A DNA stretch of 38,219 nucleotides from JADDRA01 sp051005375. Lineage in GTDB: Bacteria > Actinomycetota > Acidimicrobiia > Acidimicrobiales > CADCSY01. A model generated the notes under the pieces. It ran no database searches. It was not told where the DNA came from and saw nothing but the letters and a program-made list of their open reading frames with translations. Positions 32,459 through 38,219 of the stretch are shown piece by piece; positions within the stretch are counted from its first letter, which is position 1; the number at the start of each line of letters is the position of its first letter. The stretch covers positions 1 through 38,219 of the forward strand of contig JBPCJK010000064.1 of assembly GCA_051005375.1 (NCBI GenBank), in the 5' to 3' direction. The position numbers and the translations under genes are program-made.

Positions 32459-34777
32459 ATGCGCCGCTTGCTCGCCGCCCTCGTGGTGGCCGTGTCCCTG
32501 CCCGTCGTGACCTCGGCCCCACCGGCCGGCGCCGCCCCGACTGAGCTGTTCGCCTCCGAGTACGTGGAGGGCAGCTCGAACAACAAGGCCCTCGAGCTGA
32601 CCAACCCGACGTCCGCACCCGTGGACCTCGCCGCCTCCGGCTACGCCGTGCAGATGTACTTCAACGGCAGCGGGATCGCCGGCCTCACCATCGACCTCAC
32701 CGGGACGGTGGCGCCCGGCGACGCCTTCGTCCTCGCCCAAGCCTCGGCCAACCCGACGGTCCTCGCCCAGGCCGACCAGACCAACGGTTCGGGCTGGTTC
32801 AACGGCGACGACGCCGTGGTGCTGGTGCGCCAGGGCGCGGTGGTGGACTCGATCGGCCAGATCGGCGTCGACCCGGGCAGCCAGTGGGGCACCGGCGACA
32901 CGAGCACGGCCGACAACACACTGCGCCGCAAGGCCGGGGCCGGCCCGGATGCCGACGCCACTGACGCCTTCGACCCGGCCGCGCAGTGGGACGGCTTCCC
33001 CCAGGACACCTTCGACGGGCTCGGCCAGCCGGGCGGTGGCGCAGGAGAGCCCGAGCCGGAACCGGAACCGGATGCCTGCGAGACGCCTGTCTCCCACGAG
33101 ATCGGCGCCGTGCAGGGGGCCGGCACCACCAGCCCGCTCGAGGGCCAGACGGTCACGGTCGAGGGCGTTGTGGTCGGTGACTTCCAGGAACCCGGCCAGC
33201 TCAGCGGTGTCTTCCTCCAGGACGCCGATGGTGACGGTGACGATGCCACTTCCGACGGGATCTTCGCTTTCGACCCCGGCGCCCCCGCGGTCGTCGAGGG
33301 CGACGTGGTCCGGGTCACCGGCGAGGTCGACGAGTACTTCGGCCTCACCGAGATCACCGGCGTGACCGCCATCGGCGACTGCGGCGACACCGAGGTGCCG
33401 GCGCCGACGGTCCTCGACCTGCCGGCCGACGACGGCCAGCGGGAGCGTCTCGAGGGCATGCTTCTCACCTTCACCGAGCCGCTCACCGCGACCGAGACCT
33501 ACACGCTCGCCCGCTTCGGCGAGCTGGTCGTGTCGTCCGACGGCCGGCTGTTCCAACCCACCAACGACGGTGGCGATGACGCCGCCGAGCAGGTCCAGAA
33601 CGACCAGCGCCGTCTGATCATCGACGACGCCAGCACCGTGCAGAACCCCGCCGAGGTTCCCGACGTCGGCGGAGAGGTGATCCGCCTCGGCGACACCGTG
33701 ACCAACGTGGTGGGCGTGCTGAGCTACGGCTTCGACGCCTGGCGGTTGCAGCCGACCGAGGAACCGATGGTCACCCGCACCAACCCCCGGCCGGCGGCGC
33801 CCGACGGCGTCGGCGGCGACGTGGAGGTGGCGAGCTTCAACGTCCTCAACTACTTCACGACCATCGACCAGCCCGGTGCGGTCACCGACGGCGGCCACGA
33901 CCCTCGGGGTGCCGACAGCGCCGAGGAGCTTGAACGACAACGAGCCAAGATCGTGGCCGCCATCGTCAAGCTCGACGCCGAAGTGGTGGGGCTGATGGAA
34001 ATCGAGAACGATGCCGATGACGCCGCCCTCGACGACTTGGTGTCCGCCCTCAACGCCGCCGCCGGCGAGGCACGTTATGTGGCGATCGAGGAGCCCGACA
34101 CCGGCGGGGGGCTGTTCGGCACCGACGCCATCAAGGTGGCGATGATCTACCAGCCCGGCGAGGTCGTGCCCATGGGCGAGGCGACCACCAGCCAGGACGA
34201 CGCCTTCGCCAACGCCCGGCTCCCGCTGGCGCAGCACTTCCGCCCGGCAGAGGGGGGCAAGCCGTTCCTGGTGGTGGTGAACCACTTCAAGTCCAAGGGC
34301 TGCGGCGGGGCGACGGGCGCCAGCGCCGATCAGGGCGACGGTCAGGGCTGCTACAACGCCGACCGGGTCGGCCAGGCCGAGGCGCTGGTGGCGCTGATCG
34401 ACTCCCTCCACGTCCAGGACGTGGCCATCATCGGCGACCTCAACTCCTACGGCGAGGAAGACCCCGTCGACGTCCTCGAGGACGCTGGCTACGTAGACCT
34501 GATCGACGCCCGCCTGGCCGAGGCCGACCAGTACTCCTACGTGTTCGAGGGCCAGGCCGGGTACCTCGACCACGCTCTCGTCACTGCGTCGCTGGCCCGG
34601 CGGGTGACCGGGGTAGACATCTGGCACGTCAACGCCGACGAGGCGCCGTTGCTCGACTACAACACCGAGTTCAACCCCGCAGGGTTCTATGAGCCCGGTC
34701 CGTACCGGTCGTCGGACCACGACCCGGTGCTGGTGGGCCTGGCGGCCCGGCCCGACCAGCACACGCCCCGGGGTTGA
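32459..34777 (+). CDS. ExeM/NucH family secreted endonuclease with lamin-tail domain
   Basis: 772 residues from ATG 32459 (GGAG eight bases upstream). I reject an earlier ATG at 32351 because it would bury the signal peptide MRRLLAALVVAVSLPVVTSAPPAGAA. Order: lamin-tail domain (FASEYVEGSSNNKALEL…LRRKAG, about 30–165), Pro/Glu linker (GEPEPEPEPD), an OB-like region (VTVEGVVVGDFQE…), then an endonuclease/exonuclease/phosphatase domain from about 455: VASFNVLNYF, GLMEIEND, VNHFKSKG, GDLNSYGEEDP, LDHALV, SSDHDPV. It degrades extracellular DNA, a phosphate source. Overlaps the next gene by four bases. Confidence 0.93.
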   Translation: MRRLLAALVVAVSLPVVTSAPPAGAAPTELFASEYVEGSSNNKALELTNPTSAPVDLAASGYAVQMYFNGSGIAGLTIDLTGTVAPGDAFVLAQASANPTVLAQADQTNGSGWFNGDDAVVLVRQGAVVDSIGQIGVDPGSQWGTGDTSTADNTLRRKAGAGPDADATDAFDPAAQWDGFPQDTFDGLGQPGGGAGEPEPEPEPDACETPVSHEIGAVQGAGTTSPLEGQTVTVEGVVVGDFQEPGQLSGVFLQDADGDGDDATSDGIFAFDPGAPAVVEGDVVRVTGEVDEYFGLTEITGVTAIGDCGDTEVPAPTVLDLPADDGQRERLEGMLLTFTEPLTATETYTLARFGELVVSSDGRLFQPTNDGGDDAAEQVQNDQRRLIIDDASTVQNPAEVPDVGGEVIRLGDTVTNVVGVLSYGFDAWRLQPTEEPMVTRTNPRPAAPDGVGGDVEVASFNVLNYFTTIDQPGAVTDGGHDPRGADSAEELERQRAKIVAAIVKLDAEVVGLMEIENDADDAALDDLVSALNAAAGEARYVAIEEPDTGGGLFGTDAIKVAMIYQPGEVVPMGEATTSQDDAFANARLPLAQHFRPAEGGKPFLVVVNHFKSKGCGGATGASADQGDGQGCYNADRVGQAEALVALIDSLHVQDVAIIGDLNSYGEEDPVDVLEDAGYVDLIDARLAEADQYSYVFEGQAGYLDHALVTASLARRVTGVDIWHVNADEAPLLDYNTEFNPAGFYEPGPYRSSDHDPVLVGLAARPDQHTPRG

Positions 34778-35694
34778 CGACGCCTGGGGCCGAGTTGGGC
34801 GACGAGTGGCGGCGCGTGGCGGTGGTGGGCGACGTCGGTCACCCGTCGCCGGAGCTCGACCTCACCGTGGCCGGCCTGGCCCGGGCCTCGGCCGACCGCC
34901 GATTCGACGCCCTCGTCCTGCTGGGGGACAACGTGTACCCCGACGGCGACCCTGCCCTGCTGGAGCGGGCCGTCCTTGTGCCGTTCGCCCCGCTGCTGAG
35001 TTCCGGCGTCCGGCCGCTCGCCGTGCTGGGCAACCACGACGTGGAATCGGGCCATGGCGACGAGATCTCCCAACGCCTGGGCATGCCGGGGCGGTGGTAC
35101 TCCACCACGGTGGGCGAGGCTCTGTTCGTCGGGCTCGACTCCACCCGTCCCGACTGCACCGAGCAGCGGGCGTGGCTGGCCGCCACCCTGGCAGGGAGTG
35201 ACGCCACCTGGGTCGTCGTCGCCCTGCACCACCCGCCCTACTCGGCCGGCTGGCACGGCTCGGAGCGGCGCGTCCGGCGGGCCTTCGTCGCCCTCTTCCG
35301 CCGCTTCGGCGTCGACCTCGTCCTCGCCGGCCACGAGCACGACTACCAGCGCTCGAAGCCGCTGGCGGGGGTGACCTACGTCATCTCCGGTGCCGCCACC
35401 CACCTTCGCCCGACGGGTCGAGCTCGGTTCACCGCCGCATCCCACGCCACCCACCACTTCCTCGATCTGCGGATCTCGGCCGAGCGACTCGAGCTGGTGG
35501 CGGTGGACCATGGTGGGGCCAGCTTCGACGCGGTGGCCCTGGCGCCCCGCCGCCGGGGGAACCCCACATCACGTCGCCGTGGCGGCCTGCTGAGCCGGCG
35601 GGCTCGTTCGGTGTCCAGGGGCGGCCCAGCACTCGGTGGACAGGAGTTCATCCGGCCGCGACCCGAACGCCCACCGGCGGCAACCGGAACGTAA
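34774..35694 (+). CDS. Calcineurin-like metallophosphoesterase
   Basis: 306 residues from TTG 34774, overlapping the nuclease stop (TTGA). Purple-acid-phosphatase-like core: VAVVGDVGHPS, LLGDNVYPDGD, AVLGNHDVE, ALHHPPYSAGWHG, LVLAGHEHDYQRS, TYVISGAATHLRP. The first motif has G where GDxH has H, a common variation. No signal peptide is visible from this start, unlike its neighbours, so it is cytoplasmic or the start is wrong. The last ~45 residues are basic and proline-rich with no domain. Part of the phosphate-release run. Confidence 0.88.
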   Translation: MTTPGAELGDEWRRVAVVGDVGHPSPELDLTVAGLARASADRRFDALVLLGDNVYPDGDPALLERAVLVPFAPLLSSGVRPLAVLGNHDVESGHGDEISQRLGMPGRWYSTTVGEALFVGLDSTRPDCTEQRAWLAATLAGSDATWVVVALHHPPYSAGWHGSERRVRRAFVALFRRFGVDLVLAGHEHDYQRSKPLAGVTYVISGAATHLRPTGRARFTAASHATHHFLDLRISAERLELVAVDHGGASFDAVALAPRRRGNPTSRRRGGLLSRRARSVSRGGPALGGQEFIRPRPERPPAATGT

Positions 35695-35718
35695 GGACCG
35701 CTGCATACGGTCCGATCC

Positions 35719-36843
35719 ATGAGAGCCACGACGCACCCCTTTCCCCGCCTGCTCGCCGGCGTGTTGGCAACTGCCATCGTTCTCGGCGCCAGCCCTGCCG
35801 GCGCCGCGCCCGCCCAGGCCAACGGCCTCAAGCCCAAGCAGGACGAGGTCCTGGTGATCGCCCACCGTGGCGCCAGTGGGTACCTGCCCGAACACACGTT
35901 GGCCGCCTATGCCTTGGCCATCGAACAGTGTGCCGACTTCATCGAGCCCGACCTCGTGTCCACCTCCGACGGCGTGCTCGTCGCCCGCCACGAGAACTAG
36001 ATCAGCGGCACGACCGACGTTGCCGGGCACCCCGAGTTCGCTGGTCGCCACAGCACCAAGACCATCGACGGTGTCGCCGTGAGCGGCTGGTTCACCGAGG
36101 ATTTCACCCTGGCCGAGCTGAAGACGCTCAGGGCGGAGGAGCGGATCCCGGAAGTTCGACCCGAGAACGCCACCCATGACGGAGAGTTCCAAGTCCCGAC
36201 CCTGCAGGAGGTGATCGACCTCGCCCGGTCGTCGCGCACCTGCGACGGCAACGTCGTCGGCATCTATCCCGAGACCAAGCACCCCTCCTACTTCGACTCC
36301 ATCGGCCTGTCGATGGAAGAAGAGCTCGTGGCTGTGCTCCACGCCAACCGGTACCGCGGCCCTCGAGCTGCGGTGTTCATCCAGAGCTTCGAGGTCTCGA
36401 ACCTCCAAGAGCTGGCAGGGATGACGCAGCTCCCCCTTGTGCAACTCGTCAACTGCGGTGGCCAGCCCGCCGACTTCGCGGCTGCCGGTGACGATCGGAC
36501 CTACGCCGACCTGGTCACGCCGGCGGGATTGGCCTTCGTGGCCAGCTACGCCGACGGCATCGGCGCCTGCAAGGACGTCCTCATCCCGAGGAACCCCGAC
36601 GGCACGCTCGCCCAGGCGTCGCCCGTGATTGGCGATGCTCACCACGCCGGCCTGCTCGTGCACGGCTGGACCTTCCGCCGCGAGAACCGCTTCCTCCCGG
36701 TCGACTACCGGCGAGGCACCGACCCGAACGCTCCCGGGGACATGGTCGGCGAGGTGCAGGCGTTCCTTGGCGCAGGCATGGACGGCTTCTTCACCGACAA
36801 CCCCGATCTCGGAGCCGAGGCGGCGGAGCCCTTCGGGAGTTGA
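35719..36843 (+). pseudogene. Secreted glycerophosphodiester phosphodiesterase interrupted by an amber codon
   Basis: From ATG 35719: signal peptide (RLLAGVLATAIVLGASPAGAA), then IAHRGASGYLPEHTLAAYALAIEQCADFIEPDLVSTSDGVLVARHEN, with the GDPD active-site histidine, arginine and glutamate. TAG at 35998–36000 stops the frame exactly inside the motif. Translation then resumes in the same frame without loss, ISGTTDVAGHPEFA…GIYPETKHPSYF…VHGWTFRRENRFLP…DGFFTDNPD, to the stop at 36843. Relatives usually have glutamate (HENEIS), so GAG to TAG by one base is the likely change. Read through, it would be 374 residues, normal for the family. It releases glycerol-3-phosphate from lipid head groups. Confidence 0.88.
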
Positions 36844-36915
36844 AGTCGACAGCGACGACGAAGTCCGGCGTTCCTTCCGAGGACGACGAGGGTGCTGGCC
36901 AGGGAAGTACGGCCC

Positions 36916-37776
36916 TCATGCGATCGAGGGTGCCGCGTGGGTGCGGACGTGGTCGAGGATGAGCGCACTCAGCTCGTCGGCGCGAGTCTCGGGGATCCAG
37001 TGGCTCGCCCCGTCCAGCGTCTCGAAGCGATACGGCGCGTCGACCTCGTCTCCTGTGGCCCGCGCCGCAACTGGACCCAGGGCAGTGTCGTTCGTGCTCC
37101 ACACGTAGAGCACCGGCACGGTGATCCGCCCGATGGAGAGGGCGCGTCGGGGGCGCATGGCCCGGTAGTAGTTGAGGGCTGCGGTCATCGCCCCCGGCTG
37201 GAGCATGGAGTCCACGTAGGCGTCAGCCTCGGCGTCGGGGAGCCCCGATCGGCGGAGCAGGCGCCCGAGGAGCGCGCCGTTGCGAGCGGTCATGAGCCGC
37301 TCGGGGATCTGCGGGACCTGGAAGAACCCCAGGTACCACGACCTTGCCAGCTGGGAGCTGCGCCCCAGGGACGACACGAACGCACGCGGGTGCGGGGTCG
37401 ACACCGCCGTCAGGCTGCACAGTCGGTCGGGATGGGCCGACGCCAGGGCCCATGCGATAATGCCTCCCCAGTCGTGGCCGACGAGATGGAAGCGCTTGAC
37501 GCCGAGGCGGTCGGCGATGCCGAGGACGTCGGCGACGAGGTGGTCGACGACGTACTGGCCCACGGCGGTCGGTCGGGCCGTCGCCGCATAGCCCCGCTGG
37601 TCAGGTGCGATGGCACGCAAGCCGACCTCTGCGAAGCGGGCCAGGAAGGGCGACCACACCGCCGATGTCTGCGGAAATCCGTGGAGGAAGACGACCGGAT
37701 CACCGTCGTCGGGTCCTGCGCTGCGGACAGGGAAGGTTGGGTCGCCGAGGCGTACGTCCAACGTGTGCTCAGCCAT
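36916..37776 (-). CDS. Alpha/beta hydrolase, epoxide hydrolase-like
   Basis: 286 residues from ATG 37776. Oxyanion-hole HGFPQTSAVW near 31–40, APDQRGYAATARP, nucleophile elbow VGHDWGGIIAWALA with aspartate as nucleophile (as in epoxide hydrolases and haloalkane dehalogenases), a lid with tyrosines (SWYLGFFQVP; ALNYYRAM) and a late DGASHWIP histidine. The tyrosine pair favours epoxide hydrolase. Substrate unknown. Convergent with the diesterase gene, 72 bases between stops. Confidence 0.9.
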   Translation of the reverse strand: MAEHTLDVRLGDPTFPVRSAGPDDGDPVVFLHGFPQTSAVWSPFLARFAEVGLRAIAPDQRGYAATARPTAVGQYVVDHLVADVLGIADRLGVKRFHLVGHDWGGIIAWALASAHPDRLCSLTAVSTPHPRAFVSSLGRSSQLARSWYLGFFQVPQIPERLMTARNGALLGRLLRRSGLPDAEADAYVDSMLQPGAMTAALNYYRAMRPRRALSIGRITVPVLYVWSTNDTALGPVAARATGDEVDAPYRFETLDGASHWIPETRADELSALILDHVRTHAAPSIA

Positions 37777-37986
37777 GCCAGAGTCCCTACCCGAACCTAC
37801 GCCGCTCTGCATGCAGGTCGACCTTGCCGCCGCTCACGTCCGGTGGTGATTCGGCACCTCAAGGCGTTGAATGACATTGATGGCACTAAATGGCCCGATC
37901 ACGGTGCTGACCCGGACTTTTCGGGCTACTCGAAACGCCACTCTCAACGCCGGTCCGGTCGACGGCGGTGATTGGTCGTTCAGCAG

Positions 37987-38028
37987 TGGGGCTAGCAAGA
38001 ATCGAACTTGCGACCTCATCCTTATCAG
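37987..38028 (-). repeat. tRNA-Ile(GAT)-like 3' half, probable attachment-site scar; right copy of the 27-base repeat
   Basis: Minus strand reads anticodon loop CTGATAA (GAT, isoleucine), 3' anticodon stem GGATG, variable loop AGGTC, T-arm GCAAG-TTCGATT-CTTGC, then acceptor TAGCCCC and discriminator A, without CCA. The 5' side is not a tRNA: after two pairing bases the anticodon stem partner and the whole 5' half (expected acceptor GGGGCTA) are absent. A break in the anticodon arm is the usual crossover site for tRNA-targeting integrases. 37986–38012 is a 25/27 match to 20394–20420. Confidence 0.6.
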
Positions 38029-38055
38029 GGCGCCAGATGAGGATCCGTGAGTGAC

Positions 38056-38082
38056 CAAAAGTACCTCTGAGCAGGACTTTTG
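38056..38082. terminator. Hairpin between tRNA scar and IS
   Basis: Perfect 7-bp arms CAAAAGT (38056–38062) and ACTTTTG (38076–38082) with a 13-base loop. On either strand the arm ends in a short T-run, so it may act as a weak terminator. Could also be part of the IS end. Confidence 0.3.
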
Positions 38083-38137
38083 CTGTCCGCTACTAAGGGT
38101 CCCCGCCAAGTTAGACCGCGCGTAGTATCGTGACGGT

Positions 38138-38219
38138 GTGGAGGTCACGCCGGAGGCGCTCGCGCGATTCTTCGAGGGGACCCTGCCGCACCTGAACGAG
38201 GTGCAGCGACGGGTGGTGG
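38138..38219 (+). CDS. Transposase N-terminus, ISAzo13-like, cut by window edge
   Basis: 27 codons from GTG 38138: VEVTPEALARFFEGTLPHLNEVQRRVV. The pattern LARF…PHLNExQRRxV is how ISAzo13-family transposases begin (…LDERQRRLL). Everything else lies beyond the window. Assignment rests on this short stretch. Confidence 0.5.
   Translation, partial: MEVTPEALARFFEGTLPHLNEVQRRVV

Larger units (their letters stand above)
37777..38137. other. Intergenic region with tRNA scar and IS left end
   Basis: 361 bases without a protein gene and with visibly lower G+C than the neighbours. It contains the tRNA-Ile-like 3' half (37987–38028), a hairpin (38056–38082) and, from about 38095, sequence leading into a transposase that may include the IS terminal repeat (GGGTCCCCGCC at 38097–38107). 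The 200 bases up to 37985 show nothing recognisable. Confidence 0.5.

Noticed and set aside
32381..34762. 793-codon open frame antisense to the secreted nuclease
   Set aside because: It is low in recognisable motifs and rich in G, V, H, D and R, as expected for a GC-rich shadow frame; the sense strand has clear domains.
37987..38130. tRNA-Ile split by a group I intron
   Set aside because: No intron core was recognised, and the break lies in the 5' anticodon stem rather than the loop; an attachment scar explains it more simply.
37834..38148. 104-codon minus-strand frame across the tRNA-like scar
   Set aside because: It reads through the T-arm and has no protein similarity; a tRNA-derived artefact.

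Overview
The window is about 70% G+C, rich in GTG starts and 1–4 nt stop/start overlaps. It carries an actinobacterial gene set: CobO/CobQ/CobT-type cobalamin genes, a stand-alone LigC-type ligase beside a stand-alone LigD-type polymerase, PIN-PhoH, and DUF6338 and AbrB modules. I infer an Actinomycetota genome, possibly Acidimicrobiia, but no marker here fixes the class. Many neighbours are intact while several genes are broken, so an uncultured or metagenome-derived assembly is possible.

Layout. (1) 1–3647: the integrase end of a conjugative or mobilizable element inserted in a tRNA-Ala(TGC) gene. It holds a MobF relaxase cut by the window edge, an excisionase, a two-gene cargo (tiny Pro-rich protein plus a DUF6338 membrane protein) and a tyrosine integrase whose last codons lie inside the tRNA. 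(2) 3874–5960: a DinB remnant and an ABC exporter. (3) 6029–13039: late cobalamin assembly and salvage genes, cbiZ-cobU-cobS-cobD(cbiB)-cobC, then cobO on the other strand, then cobQ-cobT. cobQ is broken by an internal deletion. (4) 13109–20391: housekeeping and repair genes: YihY-type membrane protein, M42-type peptidase, Fpg/Nei glycosylase, YqgE, LigC-type ligase convergent with a LigD-type polymerase, a saccharopine dehydrogenase-like oxidoreductase and a 45-residue membrane protein.

(5) 20394–28943: accessory region. It has a MazEF-like pair, a divergent small toxin/RHH-antitoxin pair, a DUF6414-like fragment, a chimeric type III restriction/methyltransferase gene that has lost key domains, an ABC-F protein, an AbrB-like gene with a palindromic operator, a DUF5678-like gene and a frameshifted retropepsin-like gene. 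(6) 29065–36843: PhoH2 (PIN-PhoH), then divergently a phosphate-scavenging run: Tat-exported PhoD phosphatase, secreted ExeM/NucH nuclease, calcineurin-type phosphoesterase and a secreted glycerophosphodiesterase interrupted by one amber codon. (7) 36916–38219: an alpha/beta hydrolase, a tRNA-Ile(GAT)-like 3' half that looks like an attachment-site scar, and the start of an IS transposase.

How genes work together: CbiZ, CbiB, CobU, CobS, CobT, CobC and CobO cover corrinoid salvage, lower-ligand attachment and adenosylation. PhoD, NucH, phosphoesterase and GDPD would release phosphate from phosphodiesters, DNA and lipid head groups outside the cell. No intact undescribed system is proven. The best leads are the Pro-rich/DUF6338 cargo pair, the in-frame Res–Mod chimera, and the tRNA-derived repeats that bracket the accessory half.
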